Shown: in pieces, positions 54,348 to 64,000 of the stretch
Position numbering within the stretch: position 1 is the stretch's first letter
Layout: each line of letters opens with the position of its first letter
NCBI RefSeq assembly: GCF_025426255.1
Contig: NZ_CP104861.1
Coordinates: forward strand, 1,736,001 to 1,800,000
Length of the DNA stretch: 64,000 bases
Reading direction: 5' to 3'
Source: Pseudomonas fragi
GTDB taxonomy: Bacteria; Pseudomonadota; Gammaproteobacteria; Pseudomonadales; Pseudomonadaceae
Translations under genes and position numbers: made by a program
Notes under the pieces: model-generated
Seen by the model: only the letters and a program-made list of their open reading frames with translations
What the model was told of the DNA's origin: nothing
Databases searched by the model: none

Positions 54348-56777
54348 ATGGGCTCAGCAATGGGGTTGAGTTCAGCTTCAGAATTCAACAGCAGAGTTCT
54401 CATCTTGATGCCACATTTCCCTTTATCGCGTCAGTCAGCTCTTATGCTGGCTGTCAGTCAGGCGTTGCTCTTCTCGTGCGTGCAAGTACAAGCGGCAGAC
54501 GCAGATGCCGTGATCGCACAGAGCGCAAATATCACGATCAGTGACAGACATATCGAAACCACCGGTGACGGTGTAGCGGCAATGAATGCTGATTCCGGCG
54601 GTAAAATCGAGGCCTCGGGGGTGAGTGCAACGACCTCCGGTAAACTTGCCCACGGGGTGTTGGTCTACGGTTTCGGTTCGCAGTTCAACGGTACCGATGA
54701 GCTAACTGTGACGACATCAGGCGAAGGCGCGGCCGGACTCAAGGTGCATATTGATGGCAAGGCCAGTGTGGAAAAAGTCAAGATTGCCACGAGTGGTCAA
54801 ACGGCCCATGGGGTCGACGCGGATAGCCTGGTAACGATCAACCTGGGTGGAGGATCAATCACCACCACGGGAGATAAAAGCTATGGCATTCGAGGTTGGA
54901 ATGGCATTGTCAACGGCAATGATCTGGCGATTCGAACCGAGGGCGCAGGCGCTATTGGTATCTTGGCCGTCAGTGGCTCGGCGATTGATCTGCGCGCCAG
55001 CTCGATTAACACTTACGGGGCAGGGGCGGCGGGGATACAGGCAGGAGGCAAGGGCCAAATCGAGCTTAAGGATTCCCACGTAAAAGCCCATGGCGCGGGT
55101 GCTGTCGGGGCGCTGCTTAGCGGCGGTAGCCTGGCTATCACTGGCGGCTCAATACAATCTCACGATGCGGCGGCATTGAGTATCAGTGGCTCAGGCAACA
55201 CAGTCGACATCGACGGCGCTTACATCGGGAGCACCAATGGACCCGCGATCAAGGTAGATGCCGGTGCCGAGGCAATCATTGCCGTGAGCAACGGCTCTAC
55301 CCTGTCAGCTGGCGACGGTAAGGGCGAGTTGCTTGATGTGCAGTCTGACAGCGTGCTGGATCTGGTGATTGATGGCAGTTTTCTGCACGGTAGCCTGACT
55401 GTTCCTGAGGGCGGTCTGGTGAATGTCCGCTTGCAAAATGGCACTTCCTTTACTGGCCAGATGACTGATATCGAGAAATTGCAGCTCGATTCGGACGTTA
55501 ACTGGAACATCACTGGCGACAGCAGTGCCGGCTCACTGGTGCTCAATGGTGGCACGGTCGATTTCGCTGGTTCCGAATACTTTCATCGGCTAGCCATGGG
55601 CGAGTTGTCGGGCAATGGTTCGTTTGGTTTGAAGCTCGACATAAACAACCGCCAGATCGACTTCCTGGATGTAAATGGTCAAGCCAGTGGCAGCCATATT
55701 GTTCGTGTTCAAAATACAGGCGCTGAGCCAGCGCCGGGTTTTGATCCTTTGCAGGTTATCCATACCGAAGGTGGCAATGCGAACTTTGCCCTGTTGGGAG
55801 GGCGTGTTGACCTTGGTGCGTTTTCTTATGCGATGGAACGCGAGGGCGACGACTGGTTCCTGACCAGCTCAAACCGTGAAGTAAGCCCGGCAACCCGAAG
55901 CGTTCAAGCTTTGTTCAATAGTGCGCCGACCGTATGGTATGGCGAGATGAGCACGTTGCGCAGCCGAATGGGCGAGGTACGTAGCAGTGGGCAGGGCGGA
56001 AGCTGGATGCGCAGTTACGGTAACAAATATCAGGTTTCGGGCAGCGACGGGCTGGGCTATCGGCAAAATCAAACAGGTCTGTCACTGGGCGTTGATGCGC
56101 CGCTGGTGAGTGCCGATGGCGTGCTTTTGGTCGGCCTGCTCGCGGGCTACAGCAAATCTGACTTGTCGCAGTCGCGAGGTTCGTCGGGCACTGTCGATAG
56201 CTTTTATGTCGGGACTTACGGCACCTGGATGCGTGACGACGGCTACTACGTCGATGGCGTGCTCAAACTTAACCAATTCCAGAACCGGGCGCACGTCGTG
56301 ATGAGCGACTTCAGCAAGGCCAGAGGCAATTATCGCAATTATGGTGTAGGTGCTTCGCTGGAGGTGGGTCGCACTATTCAGCTGACAGAACACCTGTTCG
56401 TCGAGCCTTTCGCTCAAGCTTCCGTAGTCGCGGTGCAAGGCAAGTCTTTCAGTCTGGACTCCGAACTGCAGGCCGAGAATGCGATGACCCGCTCTTTGCT
56501 CGGCAAAGTGGGCATGACCCTTGAGCATCGTAACGAATGGGCGAGCCCTTACATCAAGGTTGCGCTGGCCCAGGAATTTGCCCGTGACAATGAAATCAAG
56601 GTCAATGGCAACCGCTTCAAGAATGACCTGCATGGTACTCGGGGTGAGTTGGGTGTTGGCCTGGCCCTGTCAGTTGCTAGTAATTTGCAATTACACGCTG
56701 ACTTCGAATACATGAATGGTCAAAGTATTGAACAGCCTTGGGGCGCAAATGTCGGTCTTCGATACGCGTTTGACTGA
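54348..56777 (+). CDS. Classical autotransporter (type Va) with beta-helical passenger
   Basis: This 809-residue surface protein has a signal peptide ending near VQVQA (cleavage before ADADA). The passenger (about residues 50-500) is rich in Gly, Ala and Ser with repeated units such as TTSGEGAAGLKV, ATSGQTAHGVDA, RTEGAGAIGILA and NTYGAGAAGIQA, the pattern of a right-handed beta-helix. A C-terminal beta-barrel runs from about residue 525 (GEMSTLRSRMGEVRSSGQGGSWMRSYG). The start is uncertain: ATG 54408 begins a shorter signal peptide, and neither start has a clear ribosome site. The last residue is Asp after Phe, not the usual aromatic. No protease motif was seen, so adhesion is more likely than proteolysis. 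Confidence 0.87.
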   Translation: MGSAMGLSSASEFNSRVLILMPHFPLSRQSALMLAVSQALLFSCVQVQAADADAVIAQSANITISDRHIETTGDGVAAMNADSGGKIEASGVSATTSGKLAHGVLVYGFGSQFNGTDELTVTTSGEGAAGLKVHIDGKASVEKVKIATSGQTAHGVDADSLVTINLGGGSITTTGDKSYGIRGWNGIVNGNDLAIRTEGAGAIGILAVSGSAIDLRASSINTYGAGAAGIQAGGKGQIELKDSHVKAHGAGAVGALLSGGSLAITGGSIQSHDAAALSISGSGNTVDIDGAYIGSTNGPAIKVDAGAEAIIAVSNGSTLSAGDGKGELLDVQSDSVLDLVIDGSFLHGSLTVPEGGLVNVRLQNGTSFTGQMTDIEKLQLDSDVNWNITGDSSAGSLVLNGGTVDFAGSEYFHRLAMGELSGNGSFGLKLDINNRQIDFLDVNGQASGSHIVRVQNTGAEPAPGFDPLQVIHTEGGNANFALLGGRVDLGAFSYAMEREGDDWFLTSSNREVSPATRSVQALFNSAPTVWYGEMSTLRSRMGEVRSSGQGGSWMRSYGNKYQVSGSDGLGYRQNQTGLSLGVDAPLVSADGVLLVGLLAGYSKSDLSQSRGSSGTVDSFYVGTYGTWMRDDGYYVDGVLKLNQFQNRAHVVMSDFSKARGNYRNYGVGASLEVGRTIQLTEHLFVEPFAQASVVAVQGKSFSLDSELQAENAMTRSLLGKVGMTLEHRNEWASPYIKVALAQEFARDNEIKVNGNRFKNDLHGTRGELGVGLALSVASNLQLHADFEYMNGQSIEQPWGANVGLRYAFD

Positions 56778-56786
56778 AGGATAAAA

Positions 56787-56820
56787 CTAAAAAGCCAGCG
56801 AGTTGCTCGCTGGCTTTTTT
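56787..56820. terminator. Bidirectional terminator between the autotransporter and aer
   Basis: AAAAAGCCAGCGAG pairs with CTCGCTGGCTTTTTT around TTG, with A-run and T-run on either side. It serves both converging genes. Confidence 0.93.
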
Positions 56821-56823
56821 ACA

Positions 56824-58389
56824 TCAGCGGTTAAACCGCTCCACCAACGAGTACTGGATATTCACGGTCTGGGTCAGTTCTTCGCTCAACTGCGCGGAGT
56901 GCTGCGCCTGTTCCGAGGTTTGGTCCGCCAGGTCGGCGATGGTGCTGATGTTACGGCTGACTTCTTCTGCCACCGCACTTTGCTCTTCGGTCGCCGCTGC
57001 GATCTGGGTGGTCATGTCGGTAATGTTGGCCACCGCTTCGCTGATGCCCACCAGCGCCTGATCGGCTTCCAGTACGCGCGCCACACCTTCTTCGGCCTGA
57101 CGGTGCCCGGCGTTCATGGTCTGCACGGCAGTGGCGGCAGTCTGTTGCAGCTTGGCAATCAGGCTGTGAATCTGCCCGGTCGAGGTGCTGGTGCGTTGTG
57201 CCAGTTGGCGCACTTCATCAGCCACCACGGCGAAGCCACGGCCCATTTCACCGGCCCGCGCCGCTTCGATCGCCGCGTTCAGGGCCAGAAGGTTGGTCTG
57301 ATCGGCAATGCCCTTGATCACATCAACCACGCCGCCGATCTCATCACTGTCCTTGGCCAGTTGCGTAACCGTGGCCCCGGTTTCTCCTACCACCACCGAC
57401 AGGCGTTCAATGGCTTCACGGGTTTCCCCGGCAATATCGCGACCACGGCTGGTCAGGCGATTGGCCTCTTGGGTGGCGTCCGCAGTGCGTTGCACATGGC
57501 TGGCAACTTCTTGAGTGGTCGCGGCCATCTGGTTGACCGCAGTTGCCACCTGCTCGGTTTCGACGCGCTGGCGTTCCAGCCCGGTAGAACTCTTGTGCGC
57601 CAGGATGTCCGATTGACGAGCCTGTTCGCTCAGGTGCTCAGCGGTGTCCTGCAGGCGTGTCAGGCAGGTTTTCAGGCGGGCTTCCTGACTGAGGATGGAC
57701 ATTTCCAGACGCGCTTGCGGGCCACGACTGTCGGTGTACATCTGTGCGATCAACGGGTCGGAGGTGGTTTGCTCGGCCAGGCGCAACAGGCGCTTGATTC
57801 CGCGTTGTTGCCAGCTCAAGCCAAGCAGCCCCAGCGGAACCGACAGCAAGGCGGCGAGGGCAAAACCCCAGCTGGAATTGAGCAGGGCGCCAATGGTGAA
57901 GCTCAACTGGCTGACCAGAATAAAGGGCAGCCAATCCTGCATCACCGGCAGCCACTTGTCCCGCTGAGGCACTGGCGATTTGCCGCTATTGATGCGTGAG
58001 TACAGGGCTTCGGCACGACGGATTTGTTCAGCGGTCGGTTTGACCCGTACCGACTCATACCCCACCACGCGCTCGTTCTCGAAGATCGGGGTTACGTACG
58101 CATTGACCCAATAATGGTCGCCGTTCTTGCAGCGGTTTTTCACGATACCCATCCATGGCGCGCCCTTTTTCAGGGTGCTCCACATGTGCTCAAACACTGC
58201 GGACGGCACATCAGGATGGCGCACAAGGTTGTGCGGTGCGCGTATCAGCTCCTCACCCGAGAACCCGCTGATTTCGATAAAAGCATCGTTGCAGTAGGAA
58301 ATAACGCCTTTGGCATCGGTTGTGGAAATCAACCGTTGTTGCGCAGGAAATGTGCGTTCGCGTTGAGTGATGGGCTGGTTATTACGCAT
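56824..58389 (-). CDS. aer: Aerotaxis receptor Aer (PAS-containing chemoreceptor)
   Basis: Aer senses redox or energy state and signals to CheA/CheW. The 521 residues start with a PAS domain ([28 protein letters not shown] to [21 protein letters not shown]), a hydrophobic segment near 155-190, and a methyl-accepting signalling domain with the highly conserved hairpin [21 protein letters not shown] in two parts. There is no periplasmic domain. In other pseudomonads aer sits at this place before acnA and is Anr-regulated. I found no clear Anr box in the 110 nt upstream. Confidence 0.92.
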   Translation of the reverse strand: MRNNQPITQRERTFPAQQRLISTTDAKGVISYCNDAFIEISGFSGEELIRAPHNLVRHPDVPSAVFEHMWSTLKKGAPWMGIVKNRCKNGDHYWVNAYVTPIFENERVVGYESVRVKPTAEQIRRAEALYSRINSGKSPVPQRDKWLPVMQDWLPFILVSQLSFTIGALLNSSWGFALAALLSVPLGLLGLSWQQRGIKRLLRLAEQTTSDPLIAQMYTDSRGPQARLEMSILSQEARLKTCLTRLQDTAEHLSEQARQSDILAHKSSTGLERQRVETEQVATAVNQMAATTQEVASHVQRTADATQEANRLTSRGRDIAGETREAIERLSVVVGETGATVTQLAKDSDEIGGVVDVIKGIADQTNLLALNAAIEAARAGEMGRGFAVVADEVRQLAQRTSTSTGQIHSLIAKLQQTAATAVQTMNAGHRQAEEGVARVLEADQALVGISEAVANITDMTTQIAAATEEQSAVAEEVSRNISTIADLADQTSEQAQHSAQLSEELTQTVNIQYSLVERFNR

Positions 58390-58460
58390 GTCGTTTCAAT
58401 CCGCAAGACTTTGACAGGCTTTCGGCACACGTAAGGAATTGTTTAATTTATATTTCAGAT

Positions 58461-58486
58461 GCCGGGCTGGCACTGCACAGCCCGGC
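58461..58486 (-). terminator. Hairpin after the CPBP protease gene
   Basis: GCCGGGCTG pairs with CAGCCCGGC around 8 nt. The following minus-strand sequence is AT-rich without a solid T-run. Confidence 0.55.
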
Positions 58487-58502
58487 GAAGAGATGTAGCG
58501 CT

Positions 58503-59294
58503 TTAGGGGGCGAGCATCGGATAGGTGAAGAACACGAAGTGCAGCACGTTGAGCCCAAAGTGTGTGGCAATTGCCGCACCTAGACCGCCAAAGCGGTACG
58601 CCAGGCCATAGCCGACCCCCGCCAACCCGGCCAGCAACATCCATTGCCAGCCCGCTGCGGCATGGGCCAGGCCGAACAGCAGCGAGGCGGTCACCAGCGC
58701 AATGGTCTGGCCATAGGGCAATAACTTGAGCCTGCGACTCAGGCCGCCCTGGATATAGCCGCGAAACAGTGCTTCTTCAACCAGGGTCACCAGCAGCAGA
58801 TTATTCAACAACCAGATTGTGCTCTGGTGCGGCCATTTCGGCGCCCAGGCAATCATGCCCAGCAGCATCGCCCCGCCCAGCGCCACAATGGCGGCCAGTC
58901 CCAGCCCCATTACAGTGGCACCAAGCGATGCGCGCCAGGCAAACCGGGGGGCGATCCACGGGCACACCAGCAGCAGCCAAAAACCAATCAGCGGCTTGTC
59001 CAGGTTGAAGTACATAGAGAACGGCACGGCATCCGGTGTCAGCCAGGTAGGACTGATGGCTCGACCGTTATGGAAACCGGGTAGCCAATGCAGTGCAAGT
59101 GCGAGGGCCAGCAGTACAAACAATCCGTGGCCGGCATAACGCAGGTAATGGGTTTTACGCTGGAGTACGGCGAGCCCGCTGACAGTCAGCAGGGCGAGCG
59201 CGATCAGGGTTTGCAGGCCCAATTGCCCGTAACTCAGGGCAAGGCCGTAGCCGAGGGTCAGAAGTGCCAAATAAGGCCATGGCAAAGCAATCAT
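58503..59294 (-). CDS. CPBP-family intramembrane metalloprotease
   Basis: This polytopic membrane protein (263 residues) has the Abi/CAAX protease motifs: E173-E174-x3-R178 (EEALFRGY), FGLAH with H211, and H245-x3-N249. Bacterial members are linked to prenyl-protein processing or bacteriocin immunity, but most have no known substrate. AAAGGA precedes the ATG at 59294. The frame's 36 extra residues are dropped. Confidence 0.88.
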   Translation of the reverse strand: MIALPWPYLALLTLGYGLALSYGQLGLQTLIALALLTVSGLAVLQRKTHYLRYAGHGLFVLLALALALHWLPGFHNGRAISPTWLTPDAVPFSMYFNLDKPLIGFWLLLVCPWIAPRFAWRASLGATVMGLGLAAIVALGGAMLLGMIAWAPKWPHQSTIWLLNNLLLVTLVEEALFRGYIQGGLSRRLKLLPYGQTIALVTASLLFGLAHAAAGWQWMLLAGLAGVGYGLAYRFGGLGAAIATHFGLNVLHFVFFTYPMLAP

Positions 59295-59412
59295 GAAAAT
59301 CCTTTGAATCGTTAAAAAGCACCCCGGATTCAGTCCAGGGTGCGCAAGTATAACGATTCGAATGAATCCACGGGTTCTTGTGGGAACGACGGTTGTCTTC
59401 ATCCTGCAACCT

Positions 59413-59513
59413 GTAGCCGCTGCCGAAGGCTGCGATAAGGGCCGCAGGACCTTCGCTCCCGGTCAAGGTTCGGGGCTGCTTCGCACCCCATCGCAGCCTG
59501 CGGCAGCGGCTAC
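59413..59513. repeat. REPIN-like inverted repeat, family B
   Basis: Arms 59413-59436 (GTAGCCGCTGCCGAAGG...) and 59490-59513 (...CCTGCGGCAGCGGCTAC) are inverted copies 53 nt apart. A smaller hairpin (GGGGCTGCTTCGCACCCC) lies inside. It fills the gap between the CPBP gene's 5' side and the acnA stop. Confidence 0.82.
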
Positions 59514-59529
59514 AAAAAACAGCTTATGG

Positions 59530-62274
59530 CTAAGAAGCAATCAGCTGACGCAACACATAGTGCAAAATTCCCCCCGCCTTGAAGTATTCCACCTCGTTGA
59601 GAGTGTCGATCCTGCACAGCACCTCGACTTTCTCCTGGCTGCCATTCTCGCGAGTGATCACCAGTGTCAGATTCATCCGTGGTTGCAGCTCGGCATCCGT
59701 TAACCCGAGGATACCCAGGGTTTCCTTGCCTGTAAGGTTCAGGCTCTTGCGGTTCTGATCCAGCTTGAACTGCAATGGCAGAACGCCCATGCCCACCAGG
59801 TTTGAACGGTGGATGCGCTCGAAGCTCTCGGCAATCACTGCCTTGACCCCCAGCAGATTGGTGCCTTTGGCCGCCCAGTCACGGCTTGAACCGGTGCCGT
59901 ATTCCTGACCGGCAATCACCACCAGTGGCGTACCGGATGCCTGATAGCGCATGGCCGCATCGTAAATCGGCAGTTTTTCGCCACTAGGGATGTAGATCGT
60001 ATTGCCGCCTTCTTCGCCGCCGAGCATTTCGTTGCGAATGCGGATATTGGCAAAGGTGCCCCGCATCATTACTTCATGGTTGCCGCGACGTGAGCCGTAA
60101 GAGTTGAAATCCCGTGGTTCGACGCCTTTTTCGCGCAGGTAGCGCCCGGCAGGGCTGTCGGCCTTGATGTTGCCGGCCGGGGAGATGTGGTCTGTGGTCA
60201 CCGAGTCGCCCAACAGCGCCAGAATATTCGCGCCTTTAACGTCAGCAATCACCGGCAGCGGCCCGCTGATTTGATCAAAGAACGGCGGATGCTGGATGTA
60301 GGTCGAGTCTTCCTGCCAGACATAGGTTGCAGCTTGCGGCACCTCGATGGCTTGCCACTGTTCGTCACCGGCAAACACTTCGGCGTATTCCTTGTGGAAC
60401 ATTCCGGTGGTGACTTGTGCCACGGCGTCGGCGATCTCTTTCTGGCTTGGCCAGATATCACGCAGGTATACAGGCTGTCCGTCTTTACCTGTGCCCAGCG
60501 GATCTCGGCTGATATCAATGCGTACCGTGCCAGCCAAGGCATAGGCCACCACCAGCGGCGGGGAGGCCAGCCAGTTGGTTTTCACCAGGGGGTGTACGCG
60601 ACCTTCAAAGTTGCGGTTGCCCGACAGCACTGAAGCCACGGTCAGGTCGGATTGGGTAATGGCCTTTTCAATCGGCTCAGGCAGTGGCCCCGAGTTGCCG
60701 ATGCACGTGGTGCAACCGTAGCCCACCAGGGCAAAGCCCAATTGGTCGAGGTACTGGGTCAGACCTGCGGCCTTGTAATAATCAGTCACCACCTTGGAGC
60801 CCGGTGCCAGTGAGGTCTTGACCCAAGGCTGGCGCGTAAGGCCCTTCTCGACGGCTTTTTTTGCCACCAGTCCGGCGGCCATCATCACGCTGGGGTTGGA
60901 AGTGTTGGTGCACGAGGTGATGGCAGCAATGACCACCGCACCGTTTTTCAGGCGATAGGTATGGCCTTCAAAACTGTAGTCCGCTTCGCCGATCAAGTCC
61001 GCATTGCCCACGGCCACGCCGCCACCGCCTTCACTCTCAAGTCGGCCTACTTCTTTCTTGTTGCTCGGCTGGAACTGCAAACTGAGAAAGTCTTCGAAGG
61101 CTTGCGCCACGTTGGGTAGCGAAACTCGGTCCTGCGGACGTTTTGGTCCGGCCAGACTGGCTTCGACCGTGCCCATGTCGAGTGCCAGGGTTTCGGTAAA
61201 GATCGGCTCCTGGCCTGCGTTGCGCCACAGGCCCTGGGCTTTGCAATAGGCCTCGACCAGTTTCACGGTGGCGTCAGGGCGCCCGGACAAACGCAGGTAG
61301 TCCAGGGTGATGTCATCAACTGGGAAAAAGCCGCAGGTCGCGCCATATTCCGGAGCCATGTTGGCAATCGTGGCACGGTCTGCCAGCGGCAAATCCGCGA
61401 GACCATCGCCATAAAACTCAACGAACTTGCCGACTACCCCCTTGCTGCGCAGCATTTGCGTGACCGTCAGCACCAGGTCTGTGGCGGTAATGCCTTCTTT
61501 AAGCTTGCCGCTGAGTTTGAACCCCACGACTTCCGGGATCAGCATCGACACCGGCTGGCCGAGCATTGCGGCTTCGGCTTCAATCCCACCCACGCCCCAG
61601 CCCAATACACCAAGACCATTGATCATGGTGGTGTGGGAGTCGGTGCCTACCAGAGTGTCGGGGAAGGCATAGGTGCGGCCGTCTTCATCCTTGGTCCAGA
61701 CCGTACGGCCCAGGTATTCCAGGTTTACCTGATGGCAAATCCCGGTGCCGGGCGGTACGACGCTGAAGTTGTCGAAGGCATTCTGCCCCCAACGCAAGAA
61801 CGCATAGCGTTCGCCGTTGCGTTCCATCTCGATATCGACGTTTTGTTCAAAAGCGCTGGCGCTGCCGAACCGGTCGACCATCACCGAGTGGTCAATCACC
61901 AGATCCACGGGGGACAGCGGGTTAATCCGCTGCGGGTCGCCGCCTGCCTTGGCCATCGCGGCGCGCATGGCCGCCAGGTCGACCACGGCCGGTACTCCGG
62001 TAAAATCCTGCATCAGTACCCGGGCCGGGCGGTACTGGATTTCCCGGTCGCTGCTCCGTTCCTTGAGCCAAGCGGCCAGGGCCTTTAGGTCGGGCTCGGT
62101 GACCGTTTTACCGTCCTCCCAGCGCAGCAGGTTTTCCAGCAGTACTTTGAGCGACATCGGCAACTTGCTCAAATCGCCCAGTGACTTGGCGGCGAGCGGC
62201 AGGCTGAAATAGTGATAAGTCTTATCGTCGACTTTTAGTGTGGCCAGAGTGTTCAGGCTATCGAGGGAGGACAT
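59530..62274 (-). CDS. acnA: Aconitate hydratase A
   Basis: AcnA interconverts citrate and isocitrate in the TCA cycle. The 914 residues carry cluster cysteines C455 (TSCTNTSNP), C521 and C524 ([11 protein letters not shown]), and the substrate loops [16 protein letters not shown] and [12 protein letters not shown]. It is of the AcnA type, the stress-stable form. It is divergent from rlmM with a 204-nt gap. Confidence 0.97.
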   Translation of the reverse strand: MSSLDSLNTLATLKVDDKTYHYFSLPLAAKSLGDLSKLPMSLKVLLENLLRWEDGKTVTEPDLKALAAWLKERSSDREIQYRPARVLMQDFTGVPAVVDLAAMRAAMAKAGGDPQRINPLSPVDLVIDHSVMVDRFGSASAFEQNVDIEMERNGERYAFLRWGQNAFDNFSVVPPGTGICHQVNLEYLGRTVWTKDEDGRTYAFPDTLVGTDSHTTMINGLGVLGWGVGGIEAEAAMLGQPVSMLIPEVVGFKLSGKLKEGITATDLVLTVTQMLRSKGVVGKFVEFYGDGLADLPLADRATIANMAPEYGATCGFFPVDDITLDYLRLSGRPDATVKLVEAYCKAQGLWRNAGQEPIFTETLALDMGTVEASLAGPKRPQDRVSLPNVAQAFEDFLSLQFQPSNKKEVGRLESEGGGGVAVGNADLIGEADYSFEGHTYRLKNGAVVIAAITSCTNTSNPSVMMAAGLVAKKAVEKGLTRQPWVKTSLAPGSKVVTDYYKAAGLTQYLDQLGFALVGYGCTTCIGNSGPLPEPIEKAITQSDLTVASVLSGNRNFEGRVHPLVKTNWLASPPLVVAYALAGTVRIDISRDPLGTGKDGQPVYLRDIWPSQKEIADAVAQVTTGMFHKEYAEVFAGDEQWQAIEVPQAATYVWQEDSTYIQHPPFFDQISGPLPVIADVKGANILALLGDSVTTDHISPAGNIKADSPAGRYLREKGVEPRDFNSYGSRRGNHEVMMRGTFANIRIRNEMLGGEEGGNTIYIPSGEKLPIYDAAMRYQASGTPLVVIAGQEYGTGSSRDWAAKGTNLLGVKAVIAESFERIHRSNLVGMGVLPLQFKLDQNRKSLNLTGKETLGILGLTDAELQPRMNLTLVITRENGSQEKVEVLCRIDTLNEVEYFKAGGILHYVLRQLIAS

Positions 62275-62478
62275 GAAATGACTCCTTTAGACGGATCACG
62301 GGGTTAAAGCAGAGCTTCTAACCTAGCTCTGATTCCGGGCTGTGGCTAATAACTGGACTGTCTATGCGGGTTCAAGGTTCCGAAGTCAGTTATCATGCCC
62401 GCCTTTTCGTGACACGCCTTGCTCCAAAGCAAGGTTGCGCAGCAGGCCAATTCCCGCCAGTTGCCCAGGAGTAATTCA

Positions 62479-63555
62479 ATGAACACCCTTTTTATGCACT
62501 GCCGCCCCGGTTTTGAAGGCGAAGTCTGCTCGGAAATCGCCGAGCATGCCGCTCGCCTTAACGTGTCTGGCTATGCCAAGGCCAAGCCGAGCACTGCCTG
62601 CGCCGAGTTTGTGTGCACCGAAGAAGGCGGCACTGCACGCCTTATGAACAATTTGCGATTTGCCGAGCTGATCTTTCCGCGCCAATGGGCCCGGGGCAGC
62701 TTTGTCGATCTGCCGGAAACCGACCGGATCAGCGTCATCCTTGAGCACATGGCCGATTTTCCGGTGTGTGGCAGTCTGTGGCTGGAAATCGTCGACACCA
62801 ACGATGGCAAAGAGCTGTCCAACTTCTGCAAGAAGTTCGAAGCGCATTTGCGCAAGGCGTTGATCAAGGCTGGCAAACTGGTTGAAGACGACGCGCACAA
62901 GCCGCGTCTGCTGCTGACCTTTAAAAGCGGCCGCGAAGTGTTCCTCGGCCTGGCGGAGTCCGATAACTGTGCCATGTGGCCCATGGGCATCCCGCGCCTG
63001 AAGTTCCCGCGCGAAGCGCCGAGCCGCTCGACCCTCAAGCTCGAAGAAGCCTGGCATCACTTTATCCCCCGTGATCAATGGGATGAGCGCTTGCACAGTG
63101 ACATGACCGGCGTTGACCTGGGCGCCGCCCCGGGTGGCTGGACCTGGCAGTTGGTCAATCGCGGCATGATCGTGACCGCCATCGACAACGGCCCGATGGC
63201 TGAAAGCCTGATGGATACTGGTCTGGTGCAGCACTTGATGGCCGACGGCTTTACCTTCAAGCCCAAGCAGCCAGTGGACTGGATGGTCTGCGATATCGTC
63301 GAGAAACCGGCGCGCAATGCGGCGATGCTGGAAGAGTGGATCGGCGAAGGCCATTGCCGTGAAGCGGTGGTTAACTTGAAATTGCCGATGAAACAGCGCT
63401 ATGCCGAAGTGCGACGTTTGCTTGATCGCATCGCTGACGGCTTCAAGGCGCGGGGCATCCAGGTTGAAATCGGCTGTAAGCAGCTGTACCACGACCGTGA
63501 AGAAGTGACCTGTCATCTGCGTCGACTGGACGTTAAAAAACCTAAATCTCGCTGA
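62479..63555 (+). CDS. rlmM: 23S rRNA 2'-O-ribose methyltransferase RlmM (C2498)
   Basis: RlmM methylates the ribose of C2498 in 23S rRNA. The 358 residues hold an N-terminal THUMP-like domain and a Rossmann methyltransferase with SAM motif [14 protein letters not shown] at 212-225. Catalytic lysines are expected at K187 and downstream in [11 protein letters not shown]. The ATG at 62479 with AGGAG upstream is the start, and the frame's 20 extra residues are dropped. Confidence 0.95.
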   Translation: MNTLFMHCRPGFEGEVCSEIAEHAARLNVSGYAKAKPSTACAEFVCTEEGGTARLMNNLRFAELIFPRQWARGSFVDLPETDRISVILEHMADFPVCGSLWLEIVDTNDGKELSNFCKKFEAHLRKALIKAGKLVEDDAHKPRLLLTFKSGREVFLGLAESDNCAMWPMGIPRLKFPREAPSRSTLKLEEAWHHFIPRDQWDERLHSDMTGVDLGAAPGGWTWQLVNRGMIVTAIDNGPMAESLMDTGLVQHLMADGFTFKPKQPVDWMVCDIVEKPARNAAMLEEWIGEGHCREAVVNLKLPMKQRYAEVRRLLDRIADGFKARGIQVEIGCKQLYHDREEVTCHLRRLDVKKPKSR

Positions 63556-63569
63556 TTCGGGAGTTACTG

Positions 63570-63818
63570 ATGAGTTTTACTGACCTGCCGGTTGACGGCA
63601 CTCTGGACGCCACCGGCCTCAACTGCCCTGAGCCGGTGATGATGTTGCACCAGCACATTCGCGACCTGGCGCCGGGCGGCTTGCTGAAAGTCATTGCCAC
63701 AGACCCTTCGACCCGCCGCGACATTCCCAAGTTCTGCGTGTTTCTGGACCATGAACTGGTGGGGCAGCAGGAAGAGGCGGGCAAGTACCTGTACTGGATC
63801 CGTAAAAAGCTGGATTGA
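63570..63818 (+). CDS. tusA: Sulfurtransferase TusA
   Basis: TusA relays sulfur from IscS for tRNA 2-thiouridine and other thiolation. The 82 residues carry the active-site C19 in LNCPEP. It lies 14 nt after rlmM, so the two are probably co-transcribed. Confidence 0.94.
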   Translation: MSFTDLPVDGTLDATGLNCPEPVMMLHQHIRDLAPGGLLKVIATDPSTRRDIPKFCVFLDHELVGQQEEAGKYLYWIRKKLD

Positions 63819-63825
63819 AATTTGT

Positions 63826-63970
63826 GTAGCCGCTGCCGAAGGAGCGAGGCTGCGTTCGATTGCGAAGCGATCGTAAAACCTGAGTCCACGGTCTGTCAGT
63901 TAAACTGCGGACTCAGGTTTTACGACGGCTGCGCCGCCGAACGCAGCCTCGTTCCTTCGGCAGCTGCTAC
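63826..63970. repeat. REPIN-like inverted repeat, family A, with a perfect inner hairpin
   Basis: Outer arms start GTAGCCGCTGCCGAAGG and end CAGCTGCTAC. Inside, GTAAAACCTGAGTCC (63873-63887) and GGACTCAGGTTTTAC (63909-63923) form a perfect 15-bp stem. It follows tusA by 7 nt and probably ends that transcript. Confidence 0.88.
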
Positions 63971-64000
63971 AGGTTACCCGGCGCGGCGAATATGCTTTTT

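Noticed and set aside
58390..58502. Anr box upstream of aer
   Set aside because: Anr control of aer is known in other pseudomonads, but no TTGAT-N4-ATCAA-like site with fewer than several mismatches was found here.
62476..63516. 346-codon frame antisense to rlmM
   Set aside because: Shadow of rlmM; no family resemblance.

Overview
The window is a chromosomal piece of a Pseudomonas, most likely of the fluorescens lineage. The evidence is the gene order wbpV-wbpL-wbpM-comEA-pyrF, then xdhABC-guaD, a GntR regulator, smc, zipA, ligA, ffs, dnaX, ebfC, recR, apt, anr, hemN, ccoSIHG, two cco operons, aer and acnA, which follows the order known from other pseudomonads. Scattered REP/REPIN palindromes typical of that group support this. 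The species cannot be fixed from the sequence alone.

Region 1 (1-12,683) is an O-antigen (B-band LPS) locus. It opens with an exact 12-nt ops element (150-161), the RfaH recruitment site of JUMPstart leaders, ahead of rfbA and rfbC. An AT-rich variable cassette follows: hexapeptide acyltransferase, WecE-type sugar aminotransferase, WzxE-type flippase, GT2, Wzy-like protein and GT4. Conserved downstream genes are a WbpV-like 4-keto reductase, the initiating transferase WbpL, the 4,6-dehydratase WbpM and a ComEA-like protein. The set predicts a Wzx/Wzy-made O unit carrying a 4-amino-4,6-dideoxyhexose.

Region 2 (12,700-25,900) is metabolic: a TetR regulator, pyrF, an MDR reductase, an SDR, a BenE-family transporter with a divergent GntR regulator, and the purine breakdown operon xdhA-xdhB-xdhC-guaD (minus strand) with a divergent GntR gene coupled to smc.

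Region 3 (25,900-37,400) is chromosome maintenance: smc, zipA, ligA, 4.5S RNA, dnaX, ebfC, recR and apt.

Region 4 (37,400-53,960) is a low-oxygen respiration block: the regulator Anr, hemN under a perfect Anr box, a TauE/SafE-family protein, ccoS-ccoI-ccoH-ccoG for cbb3 oxidase assembly, and two tandem ccoNOQP operons, each with an Anr-like box upstream. A VapBC-type toxin-antitoxin pair sits inside the block.

Region 5 (53,960-64,000) holds a classical autotransporter inserted next to a 70-nt remnant of a second aer 3' end, then aer, a CPBP protease, acnA, rlmM and tusA. No rRNA, tRNA, CRISPR array, insertion sequence or prophage was seen. The most unusual points are the ops element, the WecE/WzxE cassette, the aer remnant beside the autotransporter, the placement of the Anr boxes and the REP families.
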